Positions 44,549 through 56,795 of a DNA stretch of 64,000 bases are shown here, piece by piece. The stretch spans positions 171,501-235,500 of the forward strand of contig CAJHNH020006079.1 of assembly GCA_905116865.2 (NCBI GenBank), in the 5' to 3' direction. Under the pieces are notes generated by a model. The model was not told where the DNA came from. It did not search any database and saw only the letters and a program-made list of their open reading frames with translations. Every line of letters begins with the position of its first letter. Positions within the stretch are counted from its first letter, which is position 1. The translations under genes and the position numbers were made by a program. The stretch is from Candidula unifasciata (Eukaryota; Mollusca; Gastropoda; Stylommatophora; Geomitridae).

Positions 44549-44693
44549 CGACAGAATGATTTAGTGGTCATTAGAGAATTATTAAAATCGGCTGCAGCGT
44601 TGTTAAAAATACGTGCGAGCTTCAACAAACGATAGATACCAAAAAATCTTCTTCTTCTTTTTATTATTTTCCTCCTCCTTCTTTTTTCTACTT

Positions 44694-45067
44694 TAGGGGC
44701 TGGATGGTCTCGAGGCATGGCGTCCGTCTCTAGTGCTGGAGGTCCTGGGTTGAGGCCTCAGTGAGGGGTGGGATTTTTTATGTGTGCTTCTAAGAATTTC
44801 CTCCGGTCTCTGGGTAGTAAGATCGGACGCTCGTCTGTATTGTTGCGCACGTAAAAAAAAATCCATCCCCAGTTGGAAATCGAAAAGAGTAGCCTAAAGG
44901 CGCTGCCCGGGCAAAATTTGGAGTTCAGAATCTACCTAAAGTATTTCGCGATCCTCGCCGGTGCTATGGAGTTCGTGCACTACACTGAGATTCTTTGGAC
45001 TCAGGCTTAAGTTAGAAGTAGAATGGAGCACTTAAGGGGAACTACCCGTGTGAAATGATATTGATTC
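44694..45067 (+). repeat. tRNA-derived SINE, family D, full length
   Basis: Head GGATGGTCTCGAGGCATGGC and B-box-like GGGTTGAGGCC, then TTCCTCCGGTCTCTGGG, GTAGCCTAAAGGCGCTGCCC, GGTGCTATGGAGTTCGTGCA, ending ACCCGTGTGAAATGATATTG. No inverted repeats flank this copy, in contrast to 20383-20808. Confidence 0.8.
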
Positions 45068-45089
45068 GTTTTTTAAACCTTAAACCTTT

Positions 45090-45207
45090 TCTTCTTCTTC
45101 TTCTTCTTCTTCTTCTTCTTCTTCTTCTTCTTCTTCTTCTTCTTCTTCTTCTTCTTCTTCTTCTTCTTCTTCTTCTTCTTCTTCTTCTTCTTCTTCTTCT
45201 TCTTCTT
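45090..45207. repeat. (CTT)n microsatellite
   Basis: About 39 uninterrupted CTT units. Confidence 0.97.
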
Positions 45208-45576
45208 GGCTCACAGCCTTCTATCCCGAGTCCTGTCAATCATTTCTGATACAAATGTTATCACATGCCATGATGCATGATATCCTCTCTTTTCGTCTGC
45301 CAATGCCTTTCTTTTACATTTTCTGCAAGAACTTTCCAGTCACATATCGCTCCTGTCACGTGCCTGATTTAAGGATTTCTCCTTAAGAACCAACAGCACT
45401 CTGAAATAATTATGTTGAGTGGGTGGCTCGTGTTGGTCTAAGGGATATCCCGTGGCCAATATACGCTCAACTTATTTCAGGAGTAGGGCAACTCAAGCTT
45501 TGGCACTAAAATATACAATATTCCTAGGCACACTTGGCTGGACACCCCCACTAGTATAAAAAGGTAGCCCCCAGGT

Positions 45577-45596
45577 TATGATAGTATACTATCATA
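45577..45596. other. 20-bp perfect palindrome
   Basis: TATGATAGTATACTATCATA, self-complementary, 60 bases before the LINE sequence begins and preceded by TATAAAAAGG at 45556. Confidence 0.9.
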
Positions 45597-45649
45597 GCCA
45601 TGTTAACACAGATTACACTTATTATTCACACAAACAAATTCATCTCGAT

Positions 45650-47632
45650 GCAGAATAATCTTGGCAAACTTTTGGAAAAAATTGTCGCACAAAGATTGAC
45701 CACCTACTTGGAACTACATGATAAGTTCCCACCAACACTTGGAGGGTACAGGTTAAATAAAGAGACATGGTTCAATGCTGCAGTTTTCGCCTACGATGTG
45801 TACGAGGGATTACAGATTAAAGAAGAGACATGTGCGGCAGTGTTGGACTTAGAAGATGCCTACAATAAAGTACCATATGATTATTTAATGCAATTACTGC
45901 TTAAACTAGAAGTTAATCCCATTCTGATCCGCTGGATTGCTGCGGTCCTGTTCCAGAGAAAGATTGTACTAAGATGTGGTAGCTGGTCCTCAGAACCGCA
46001 AACGATATGTCCAGGCTTGCCACAGGGATCACCGCTATCACCAGTCTTATTCAACGTTTATAAGGTGATGATCACTGAACAGCAATTGAATGGAAAGGGA
46101 AGGACTTTGTCATTTGCTGATGACATTTTGATTTATCGACGAGGGTGTGATAGACAGGAGATCGCCAGCACTATGCACAAAGAACTCGATTGAATTGCCG
46201 CCTGGTGTGATGGTTCCAATGCCTATGTCAATCCTTCGAAGGCATCAGTGTCATGGTTCTCTTTGAACAATCACATTGTCAAGTCGGACTTACCAGAAGT
46301 GAAAATGCGTGATAATGTATTGATCAGAACCAACGTTATGACTTTTCTCGGGGTGAGGTTCGATCGCAGCTTGTCATTCAGGGAACACGTTGACCATGTG
46401 ATAACAAAAGCACGCAAAGGTCTATCTGCAATGAGGATTATGGCTGCTTCCAATATTGAGCAAAGACTACTAATACTTCTATTCTACGGTCTGGTCCTTT
46501 CCCCCATTGAATACGCTCTGGCCATCCTCACTGTCATTGCTACCCAGATTAAACGACTCGAAAAGGTGCAAAATGAAGCCATGCGCATTATTTTGGGATG
46601 AACAAGAGACACATCCTGTGGAGCAATGAGGTATCTACTTGACTTTCCAACAATGAACCAAAGGATCAGGATGTGGAGGGCTAGGGCATATCTCAAAATA
46701 TGTGCTGATAAGAAACACCCACTGCATCAAGCGCTTTTTAGTGAAAAGGGCGACAGACTGAAGAGGGGAAAATCGTGGCTAGATCGGGCAGAAGATGTTA
46801 TTAGGCAAATATGCAGCCTAACCGACATCATACCTGGTGCAGAATGGATACCTGTGCCTCAGGCGTTTATTTGTACATTTTCCTGTATTGTCACACTCAA
46901 CAGGCGATGTAGAGAAGAGAATCCTGTTGCTGTTAATGCAGAGGTCAACGCTCTCATCGGTGAAAATTCAGACGTAGCAGATGCAATAATCTATACAGAC
47001 GGATCCGTTATACGCCAAAGAAGAAGCGCATGGGCATTTACAGCACGCTCAGCGGGCAGAACAGTCAAAGAAGCCAACGGTGCCTTCTCCGTGACAACCA
47101 GCAGCATGACGATGGAGGTGATGGCAGTGACGCAAGCGCTTGCCTGGCTTGAAACACAAAAATACACCTGCGTGTGTATACTCAGTGATTCAATGAGTAT
47201 GATTCGGAGGGTTCAGGCAGGTTCAGTGCAAAGACAATGGCTTGAATCATTACAGAAGTCCACTGTGCGTGGAGTCACCTTTATTTTTGTTCCGGGACAT
47301 GCAGGCGTCGATGGAAATGAAAGAGCTGACAGGTTGGCTGGATCCGCTATCACTACCGACGGTCAGCCTATGGATCATGCTGATATTATCAATGCCCTCA
47401 GAGAAATGGGAAGGATAGAAGACTTTTGTGGCAGTGAATCCACATCACTCGCCAGAATGGCAGACTTGGGAATTAAGATCTGCACAGCAAAAAACGAGAC
47501 ACACACCAGACACGCCAGAAGACTTGTTAATCAACATAGAACTGGTACTATTAGCCATCGGTCGTTGGGGTTCATACTGAGGGGAGGATCTGAGCACCTA
47601 TGGACATGTCCGGAGTGCAATGAGGATAACCC

Positions 47633-47640
<8 letters not shown>
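45650..47640 (+). mobile_element. I-like LINE: reverse transcriptase and RNase H, best copy
   Basis: A single frame runs from 45600 to 47642 with only two in-frame stops, both TGA (46191-46193 and 46599-46601). LINE similarity begins at NNLGKLLEKIVAQRL, so the 5' part (endonuclease, early RT) is missing. RT blocks: AAVLDLEDAYNKVPYDYLM (catalytic Asp), GLPQGSPLSPVLFNVYK, LSFADDILIYRRG (FADD intact), FLGVRFDRSLSF. RNase H: IIYTDGSVIRQRRSAW, SMTMEVMAVTQAL, ILSDSMSMIR and FVPGHAGVDGNERADRLAG, with D-E-D-D-type residues present. The C-terminus is SEHLWTCPECNEDN, a Cys-rich tail shared by all related fragments here. Related copies show Cys at the second TGA. Confidence 0.92.
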
Positions 47641-47785
<145 letters not shown>

Positions 47786-49555
47786 GCTAATTCACACAAA
47801 CATAAAAGCTGGACAGTTAGAATGGTGAAACAGGGACATCCAAGTCAGCCATGACAATTTTTGCATGTAATAAGTACAATATAAATACAAACATAAATGA
47901 ATTGATAATCAAGAGGGATCAGTGAATGGAGTTCAGGAATCAATGACACAACCCAGATATTGAAGCAGCCAGATGTTCTTGATTTTTACATGAGTTCATC
48001 ATCGAAATCATAAGGTGCTGTGGGAAGAGTGCATGATTGTAATTAATAGATCACTTATCCCAGTTCGTAGGTCCCTGCTCTCCTCAGTCCATGGTGATTC
48101 GGCTGTAGTTGACTCAACAGGTAGCTATGCCTCGATTTGATCTGGTACAAGTTGACTGTCTTACAAACGAGGACACAGAAACTGCATCGGAACCCAACAA
48201 GACTCTTGAAGATTGTGGTGCCCGCTGACTCTCTCATAGGTCAGGACACAAGAACTGCATCAGAGCCCAACAAAGCTCAGAGGTGTCTGCAATTGACCAC
48301 TAGTCCTAGAACTCACAAACAAGCTATTGCCATGTTGAGGTAGTGGCACAATGGGCAGGACTTTTGGGTATGCTTGATGTTCAGAATGGTATGTGCTGGT
48401 GGTTGTTGGCTGGACTGTGATTCGTCTGCCTGATCTCTAAGGAGGTATCATCCTGTCAGGAAAGAACTCAGAATTAGTAATCACTTTAATCACACACCAG
48501 CTCACCCCACCTCTGCTACCCTTCTCCATTCCTCAGAGTGTAACTCTCAAGAACAGGAGACAATGTCTCCTTTTATTTATCTGTTTGTAAATTAGTACAC
48601 CAGATAGAAGACGAGGTATATAGTGGAGATAGATAGACACTACCACACATAGATCATCCTCTCTCCACCCTCACATCTGCACTCGCAGACATAGAATGTA
48701 TACAGTTAGTACCTATATAAATTTCCTATCTCCACAGGCTGGTCACTATACACCCACTGAATCTGTGTCAAACACACCTTTGACTCAGAGCGTCTAACTC
48801 TGACGTCACAGCAGTTAACTTAAAAGATGACCTAGTTTCCAGATCTCTGCTAGGAGGCACAAAACTTCGTTTGTCTGGTCAGAGAATAATTACTTGTAGG
48901 GTTTAATATCTTTACAAATGGCGTGGGTTATGTAGAGCACAAACTATTTAGTCTGCACAGGGAAGTGTTCGGAGCCTGATCTCTGGACACCAAGAACGCA
49001 GCAGTGGCTAACTTTAAAAAGACATATATTATGGTACTCGTAAACTATAATCAACTTACCCAAGCTTAGAAAATCTTCCAATATAGAACTGGTACTTTGA
49101 ATGCGCCAAATTCTACATAGACTGTATACACGTCTTGACACTTAGGAATCAGGCGAGAGAATGCCGCTAAAACCTAAACTTGGCGTCTCTATGAAAGAAG
49201 GCCCCTGTATTCATGCCTAAGGAGTAAACCGGCTTACAGGAATTTCTGAATTAAACACCAGAAATCTTCAACCTACAGTTGCAAGTTTAAAAATGAAGAT
49301 ATCTCAGAGCAACTAGAGGGTCTAGAAATGAATATTTCACCAGATAAAGGTATATATCAATATAAGGGACTATATACCCCTCCAGACGGGTTTAAGTTTG
49401 AAATGTGACTGCCCGCTTAGGGAAGTCAGCATCACGACTCGTCCATCGTGAAGGGTTGGCTGCTCACTTTACGACAGTCATACCCATAAACTGTGGATGG
49501 CCTCCTTCTCTTGATGACAATCAGCTCTTTACGTAGTTCCCCCGTCCCTAGCTGT
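47786..49555. other. No gene recognised
   Basis: No exon, transposase or LINE motif was identified. The phrase GAACTGCATCAGAGCCCAACA near 48250 partly repeats GAAACTGCATCGGAACCCAACA near 48177. Confidence 0.35.
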
Positions 49556-49556
49556 A

Positions 49557-49599
<43 letters not shown>

Positions 49600-49601
49600 C
49601 T

Positions 49602-49692
<91 letters not shown>
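49556..49692. repeat. Compound (CT)n, (CTAT)n, (GT)n microsatellite
   Basis: (TC)n, then (TATC)n, then (GT)n at 49606-49631, then a longer (CT)n to 49692. Confidence 0.95.
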
Positions 49693-49698
<6 letters not shown>

Positions 49699-49779
49699 CA
49701 CAAGCACACACATATACACACTCACTCGCACAAAACGTAAAAGATGCGAACATTCCCTACAAATTAATTGTAAAAAGTC

Positions 49780-50000
49780 GTCCCCACGCGGGATGCAATT
49801 TTTTTGTTATTTGAAATCCCACCCTGGCTTTCGGGGGTCCTGAATATAGCCGTGCAAGAAATATGGCCTAGGCCATAGATATGGCCTAACGGCTGAAAGG
49901 GGTTTCTGGGACCTCTCAACGGGAGATCTTCATCCGCTTGGTGGCCTTTTGTGTCACCGGGTGTTCATCGCTTGTGTGATGTCCTGATGGGGTACAACTA
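49780..50000 (+). repeat. SINE family B copy
   Basis: CGCGGGATGCAATTTTTTTG, TATGGCCTAACGGCTGAAAG, GTTTCTGGGACCTCTCAACG, GTGTCACCGGGTGTTCATCG, ATGTCCTGATGGGGTACAAC. A short internal duplication of TATGGCCTA(GG/A) is present. Confidence 0.85.
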
Positions 50001-50399
50001 CCTACCTGCCGACCTCACTACAATGTGTCTATTACAGTAGCGCGGAGTTGGGGGGGGGGGGGTGGTTTGTCTAAGAAAAGGTGTCGGTAAGAAGATAAAA
50101 CCCTGACGTCATGGGACACGCAATTTCAACCCTGGTGCTATAATACAGGCATATAGACAAACAACACTATAGGCTCTGGCCCTAAAGTAGTGCAGAACTG
50201 ACATAGCGGGTAATTGCCCCTTTCTTTAGATTAGTTAGCCTTGCCAAGGGCACAAAATAGTCTGGCATGACAGGTGAAAACTGTTGCGCACAAACATGAC
50301 ACTTGATAAGTGGCGTACCATGTAAATAAATAGTTCCATTGCACGGTACAGTTTGAGACGGATGTTGTCAATATTTATATGTATTCAGAATAAAATGAG

Positions 50400-50989
50400 T
50401 TGAGTTAAGTTGTAAGAACTACATGCATAGAACTAAGGGCGTATCCATATGTGATGTCTTGAACATCAGCAGCCAAGGGGCAGTCCCAAATCTGATGGTA
50501 CCAGTAGCAGTCGGATCGTATGGTCGTCACTCCTTTTCTCTGAGTGTGGAGTTCCGGCCAGATCCCCTGGTGGCTCCTTCCCCTCCCATCTCCATTCCCC
50601 ATTGTACTATTCTCTTCAGATCGTGATAATCAAATTTTTTTCTCTGCGCTGTTCACTCGCATCAGTTCACCATCGAGTGATGCAGAACCTGCCAGTCTAT
50701 CTGCCAGTTAGTTTCCCAACACATCGGCAAAGGTTGGAGAAAATTATCCAAAGGATGTTAACAACTCTGGACCTCTGAAGCGATACGTGCCACTCTGCCA
50801 GGAGCATGCCTGTTTCCACCGTTTTAGCATGCTTTGCGAGTCCGTTGCAATCACGACATATGTGTGCGGCTAATTCTCAAGCGAACGAAGGGCCACAGCG
50901 GCCATCTCTACCTCCATCCTCCAGGCTTTGCTACATAAAGGTCTTCCATTCTCTTTTGCAGTGAATCCCCATTCAAAAAGATGACGGAG
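50400..50989 (-). mobile_element. I-like LINE fragment interrupted by the LTR element
   Basis: On the minus strand, RNase H-type sequence resembling the 42220-42350 fragment (mutated LENQL, then TDS..MLKR and GMLLAEWH) is followed by the C-terminal tail. The right edge at 50989 is the insertion site of the LTR element. Confidence 0.65.
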
Positions 50990-52882
50990 TGTCACGATAC
51001 GATCTCAGTGATTCCAGAAGTTAGTACTTGTAATAAGTTCTTCTGGTTATTGAGAGACAAGAGACTATGCCCTTAAACCGAATGTTACTTTAAACCGTAT
51101 TGATTTAAACGTTTCCAGTCCTTAGTCCAGACAAAGCGACTGAACCTTGGGTAATATTACCTAAAACTTTACACTGTAGCTAGGAATTCTATTCTCATGC
51201 CAGTGTCAGAATGTTATCTCCTGACCAGACTGTAGAGGCCAGCGAACGGGGAACTTAGCATCACACCTGAGCTGGACCGTAGGTCATAAAGATTACCTAA
51301 CACAGATTGAGCGGATTCTAGACATAGAGGCGACGAGAAGTTTAAAGTTTAACACGTCAGTGTAATTCTGGGGAGAACAGGTGTTTGGCAATTAGGAATG
51401 TTTTATCTTGGTCAAGGTCGTACAGTAGGCCGTTCACTGTGAGTGACAGGTCACTGGTTAGCCAATTTGATCTGAGAAGCACTCCGGGGGCGGAGCTTAA
51501 GTCATCGTCTTGAGGGTTGGGTAGAACTAAGTAAAGGGAGGTGTTTAATTTGGACAATAGATTGATACTTATACTTCGAGCCTGTGGAATTCCTGTCATT
51601 AATCGCAGCCTGCCGGCAAACAAACACAGATCGACGTGAAGGTAATTTTACGGTCGCATTCTGTTTTGGCGATTGATGGAAAAGTTGCCAGGTGAATATT
51701 AATTTTAATCTTGTATACATAGGTTAGGGAGTTAAGCTTAGTCTATACTACCTTTTCCTAATTTGTCTGCACATTCTGCTTGAAATAGTTCTTTGTGAGT
51801 ATTCAGTTTCTGTCACTGAGTTTCAGCACATAACCTGCCCCACGTGTTGATGCAAAAACAATGATTGGAAGTCTGAGTGAAGACGGACACAGACTTAGAA
51901 AGTCAACTATCATGACATAGCATGAAGAGGGAAGGCAGGATATGTGACGCCTATGTAAGACAAAAGACCTTCAGACTAGACTGGAGAGGATGTGGAATAT
52001 GAGGAGGAGTGATGGGCTATATCTTATTATTATATGTTGTATTAATTGATACATGTATTCTTAGTGTAAGTCAAGATACTACACGTATGTGTTTTGTTTC
52101 CATGATTACAGCGCCCATGTGACGATCAGTCCATGAAGTAGCCTACATTGTGTTAGACTCGGCCAGCTGGGAACGAGGTGGAGAACGAGGTGGAGAACGA
52201 TGTGGAGAACGAGGTGGGGATGAAGTGGAGAATAAGCTGAAACAGGCAGACAACAGGCAAGGAAGAGTTGGACAAGCTTGACAGTTCCTCACGGCTGTCA
52301 GAGGCTTATAAGTTGAGTTAACCCCTTTATGTTAACCTTTTATCATCATTATCATACCACTCTAAACCCCGAGCTGTTTGTCTCGCTGAAGCGTATCACA
52401 TTCATTAACCAGTCACTGTTTGTGTAAATCAACAAACTGGTAATTTCATTGTAGTAAATAAAGCTGTATGTCAAGTTTTAAACTACATAGTTTGTTAAAT
52501 TCCAAATGTCTGTTCTTACATGTTTAATTAAACTGTTAGGATAGAATAACATTTGGTGGGGCTCATATAATATGATAATAATTCTTTAATTATTAATAAT
52601 AACACCGGGAGAAGGTAGATGACGAAGGAATCACTTGCCCTGTCTAATAATTCATTTAGTATGATAGACATATAAAATTCCTTGCTTTCTCTTGTGGGTA
52701 CCAAGTTCAGCTAATGATAATGTACTTAACGAGCCAATATGGCTGTTTTCTTGGATATCCAGGACTTTGTCTGAGAGCAACATAGCTCAGATTTTAGTTC
52801 GGTAAATCTGGTGGAGAGAATGTGTTGAGAGGAACATCCCTACTCAACATTATAAACATTTAAACCGTCACGTCACGTCACA
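50990..52882 (+). mobile_element. 5' LTR of an LTR retrotransposon
   Basis: Begins TGTCACGATACGATCTCAG and ends CGTCACGTCACGTCACA, i.e. TG...CA. The first 281 bases recur at 55131-55411 with two differences. AATAAA at 52457-52462 is a possible poly-A signal. GAGAACGAGGTG tandem units lie at 52168-52232. The 1.9-kb length is long for an LTR and could include later insertions. It is followed at 52884 by a primer binding site. Confidence 0.75.
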
Positions 52883-52883
52883 C

Positions 52884-52901
52884 TCGGGGCTCGTCCGGGA
52901 T
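52884..52901 (+). promoter_or_regulatory. Primer binding site, proline tRNA type
   Basis: TCGGGGCTCGTCCGGGAT differs at one position (second base) from the 18-nt complement of the tRNA-Pro 3' end used by several LTR elements. It lies one base after the LTR end, which fixes the LTR boundary and orientation. Confidence 0.8.
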
Positions 52902-53425
52902 TTGGACGGGGCTAATTACTCCTAGACTAATGAAAGTAAATTTTTAAAATTTAACTTTAACTCTTCTGCCAGTATAGTCTAAATTAAAATTAGTAATTTA
53001 TACATGGGGAGAGATTACAAAGTAATAAATAACTTTTTACTAAAATCAATAATTGGATAGTATCATGTCTATCATTGATCACTTCATAACCATTGATTAT
53101 TGTTTATTTAGTAAATTTTAATGTTGATGATTATTATATTTGCTTGCATGTTTCATCATTTGATATAGATTATAGAGCATTATATGTTGACATCATATCA
53201 TTGATACTTATGCTTAGTGACTGAATGTAAGATCACTTCATTACCGGCGTATCCTCTGTGCTGCTATACTATTCTGTCAGTCTGGTAGGCAACTTTGATT
53301 CATTTACATCTTTGTGCGGCTGTCATAGGCTACTCTTTTGCCCAGTTTACCTTGCTCTGATATATTCTTCTAATCTGGACTCGGGGTAGTATTTTATTTA
53401 TCTCTAGATAGATCTAATAGATAGA

Positions 53426-53926
53426 ATGGACTTACGCACCGAGTTCCTAAAAGATGTAAGGAAGTGCGGGATAGTTGAAGGTAGAGTAGGAGCACAGTTA
53501 GAATCATTTGTTAAAGGCCATATGGATACTTTCGATTACATGAGTGCCCGTAATGCTGCAGAGAAGAAGCGCCAGTTGGAGAAAGAAGAATATGACTCGA
53601 TGCTTGCCCGTCATGCAGCGGAGAGGGAAGAAGAAGAGAGAATGCGGCAAATTGAAGAAGAAGAAGATGCTAGAAAGTTGCAACTCCTAGAGGAGGCAGC
53701 TAGTGAAAGAATGAGGCTTTTTAAAGAAAAGCTGCATAACTATCGACTTAGGCAGACGAAGAGAGAACTGCAGTTAGACACAGGGAATGGTGAGAACACT
53801 ATTAGGGTAGTTGAGGGAACTGACAACTCCCATACTGACACTCTGGTATACACTCTGGGACTCACTCTCTCAATGGAGAGGTGTGTACTATTTTGCCAAA
53901 CGGTACTTCATCAAGGGATGAAGTAA
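53426..53926 (+). CDS. Gag-like ORF of the LTR element, first part
   Basis: A 166-codon open frame starting MDLRTEFLKDVRKCGIVEGR, followed by VGAQLESFVKGHMDTFDYMS. It contains a long Glu/Arg/Lys-rich helix (EKEEYDSMLARHAAEREEEE) with heptad spacing. The N-terminal acidic/helical region and its place after the primer binding site suggest a Gag N-terminal part. No zinc knuckle, protease or polymerase motif is seen. The frame ends at 53926 and the next frame overlaps from 53881. Confidence 0.6.
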   Translation: MDLRTEFLKDVRKCGIVEGRVGAQLESFVKGHMDTFDYMSARNAAEKKRQLEKEEYDSMLARHAAEREEEERMRQIEEEEDARKLQLLEEAASERMRLFKEKLHNYRLRQTKRELQLDTGNGENTIRVVEGTDNSHTDTLVYTLGLTLSMERCVLFCQTVLHQGMK

Positions 53927-54387
53927 TAGACCACCCACGACCTTGCCCCACCCCTCTTATTCCTAATAGGAACAGAGCTGACATTAAGAAGAACTTTTCT
54001 GTAGGGATGACCGGATCTACATTGCTGGCCCCATTTACTTCCATTCTTAAGCCTAAAAGGAAAAGATGGAGTAAGAAGCAGAAATCTTCTAAAGGGACCG
54101 GATCTACATTGCTGGAACCCCTTACTCCCATTATCTCAGATGAGAGATATGAGAGCACACCCCGCAGTAATCACAAGCGTGATAACTGTTCTGACCGTCG
54201 ACATAATGGTTCGACTGGCACACCAGCCATTAATGAGGACGAGGGCAAAGACTTACCCAACTCCCATAATCCCTTTGGTCCTTCCAAACAAGAAGAAGAA
54301 GTAAAGCAGACTGATGTAGGGAATAACACTAAACCTGTTTCCCCTATTTCCCTTAATGCGATTGCATACAAAAATAGAAATAGTTAG
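53881..54387 (+). CDS. LTR element ORF, second part in another frame
   Basis: A 168-codon frame overlapping the first part. It contains two imperfect internal repeats (TGSTLLAPFTSILKPKRKR, then TGSTLLEPLTPIISDERYE), a Lys/Arg-rich segment, and an acidic tail. It could be a continuation by frameshift or a decayed Gag/Pol linker. No known domain recognised. Confidence 0.45.
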   Translation: MCTILPNGTSSRDEVIDHPRPCPTPLIPNRNRADIKKNFSVGMTGSTLLAPFTSILKPKRKRWSKKQKSSKGTGSTLLEPLTPIISDERYESTPRSNHKRDNCSDRRHNGSTGTPAINEDEGKDLPNSHNPFGPSKQEEEVKQTDVGNNTKPVSPISLNAIAYKNRNS

Positions 54388-54434
54388 TTCTGCCCAAAGT
54401 AGTTGACTGTTATGGCCGCAACAAATCCCCTTAT

Positions 54435-55022
54435 TTGCCTCCACTAGACTTGGTATGTGAAAGCCAAACCAGGGCGGAGATAACAGATAAGGAGGATAGT
54501 TCTCTCAAGTTCTTGACGACCTTAGAAACAGTGAGTAAACAGGACATTGCTGCAAGTCCTGTGCACTCTGATACTGGACAGACAGAAATGTTTGCCATTG
54601 ATGAAGAAGAAGGTACTTCTTGTGTGCAGGGAGACAAATTGTCTCTATCCTGTACAGCTGGGGCGACAGGGATACTTCTGATGAAGGACCCTGAAGCGGA
54701 ACAAGCCATAAATTGATGTAGGAAAAGAAAATCCTACCTGACTACAACTAATGCTTTTCGGAGAGCACTTCAGGCCCTCCCTATGCTCATAGGGCGTGGC
54801 GAAGCTAGGAAATTGACAGGGACTGTCAGTCAAAGATGTCGAGGAATCCCATTGTTGAAACGGAGATTATTTCTTATCCTGCGGGAGAAGAAACCTCCAG
54901 ATAAATGGATATTACGGAGCGGCTGCTCGGAATACCCACATGATTCTAGGACTAAGGACTTAGCCTGGAATGAGGGACAATTGGTGACTGTACATCGATG
55001 CAGGACATCACGATTCCACTAG
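54435..55022 (+). pseudogene. LTR element downstream ORF remnants
   Basis: Two short open frames (54435-54716 and 54783-55022) separated by a stop at 54714-54716. No reverse transcriptase, integrase or envelope motif was recognised. They sit between the gag-like part and the 3' LTR. Confidence 0.4.
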
Positions 55023-55130
55023 GAATACTGGAACAATAATGGAGATGACAGGTTGGACTAACCTTCTTGGGAATCACTGAGTGTCGTAGAATTGGTCTTA
55101 AGCGGGCTTCGACCAACTTAACGGAGGGCC

Positions 55131-55411
55131 TGTCACGATACGATCTCAGTGATTCCAGAAGTTAGTACTTGTAATAAGTTCTTCTGGTTATTGAGAGACA
55201 AGAGACTATGCCCTTAAACCAAATGTTACTTTAAACCGTATTGATTTAAACGTTTCCAGTCCTTAGTCCAGACAAAGCGACTGAACCTTGGGTAATATTA
55301 CCTAAAACTTTACACTGTAGCTAGAAATTCTATTCTCATGCCAGTGTCAGAATGTTATCTCCTGACCAGACTGTAGAGGCCAGCGAACGGGGAACTTAGC
55401 ATCACACCTGA
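55131..55411 (+). mobile_element. Truncated 3' LTR
   Basis: 281 bases nearly identical to 50990-51270 (two substitutions: CCG/CCA near base 90 and AGG/AGA near base 206). Preceded by ACGGAGGGCC, a poor polypurine tract. The remaining 1.6 kb of LTR is absent. Confidence 0.85.
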
Positions 55412-55429
55412 TGAAATAGGAGGGACAGA

Positions 55430-55510
55430 AGCAGATAAATAACATGAGACCCAGACCCAGAAGTATTCGAGGTTAAAGATACAGACAGCAAGTGGAGTGG
55501 TGTGGAAAAG
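55430..55510 (+). mobile_element. Possible RTE-like LINE trace
   Basis: GACCCAGACCCAGAAGTATT and GACAGCAAGTGGAGTGGTGT resemble the QxVKWFxHL region at 25880-25920. Short and weak. Confidence 0.3.
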
Positions 55511-56602
55511 GGGGTTGGGGGGTTGGGGAGTGCCACTCAGTGAAAGAGGTTCCTCGCTGTACAAGAATAAACACTTCTGACATCACTGACTCAAATTACA
55601 GAGTACAAGTTAGTGTAACGGGAAGACTCGTTGCTGGTACAACATGTAGACAAGATATTTACTGGTACAATAGATGTCCAGACAGAAAATGCCAAAAACC
55701 AGTCACGACAACAGTCTCTTCCATCCCAGTGGAACGATGCAAAAAAACCAACACATACAACCACAGAGCAACAACGAATAACTAAACAACAACAAAAACA
55801 GAAGTCCTTCCAGTCTCAAGAGAAGACACAACAAAACTAACACAAACAATCACAGTAAGTATATGAATCCAATGTCACCTTCCAGAATATTACATTGAAA
55901 AACCCGTCTTTTTTACGGTGTGATTCTCAGACTGAAAGCTACAATAACTTTCAATTTATAAACAGCTCGCACCATCCTCTCTCCTCCCCCCCCCCCCCCC
56001 CCCCCCCACTTCCACTCATCACCAAAAAATCGGACATAGGATTGTGGAAAGCATTCACTAGCATCTAAACCCCAGAGTCGCCGTTCCACATACATGAACG
56101 CTATAGGCCTAATGCTCGTATGTCGATAAGCAGAGGGCTAAATGGCGTCGACATGCAACAATTCCAGTAACACATGTGCTATATGTATGAGCAGCTGATG
56201 CAAGACCAGAGCCGTAGTGATAATTTTGACAAAAATATCCCTTCCAACCGTTAGTGTTATAATTGGAAAGTAATAATATTTTTGAGTTTTCAGAGTATGC
56301 TTTGCTATTTTAAGTCTCGTATAACAATTTCTTAAAGACAGTTATGCAGTTTTGTCATTCTTGCTTGTGACAATAATCTTACTGGCTAAAACTGTGTCCT
56401 CATAGTAGTGGATTTATTCTGCACGCTGATACTTATCAATGTTTGCATTAGAGCAGCGGCGTTCCCTGGCAGATGAGGAGGAATGGATCGATGACATTGT
56501 TTATTTACAAAGAATGACAGTAGCCAGTGTCACCATCGAACGCTAGACTATTAGCTAATTCTTCCCAGGACTCTCCCCCCACCCCTCTCTCTCTCTCTTG
56601 TT
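55511..56602. other. No gene recognised; poly-C run
   Basis: A-rich segment at 55735-55850 and a C-run at 55986-56008. No exon or transposon motif found. Confidence 0.35.
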
Positions 56603-56795
56603 ATACACCACCAGGACATCACACAAGCGATAAACACCCGGTGACCTAAAGTGCCACCATGCGGATGAGGATCACCCGTGGAGAGGTCCCAGAAACCCCT
56701 TTAAGTCGTTGGGCCATATTTATGGCCCGGCTATATTCAGCGCCCCGGCAAAAGCCAGGATGGGGATTCAAATATAAAAAAATGTCATCCCACAT
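56603..56795 (-). repeat. SINE family B copy
   Basis: ACACCACCAGGACATCACAC, AACACCCGGTGACCTAAAGT, GGTCCCAGAAACCCCTTTAA, GTCGTTGGGCCATATTTATG, GGCAAAAGCCAGGATGGGGA. Confidence 0.85.

Noticed and set aside
45042..45249. Poly-Leu and poly-Arg frames
   Set aside because: Both strands of a (CTT)n array.
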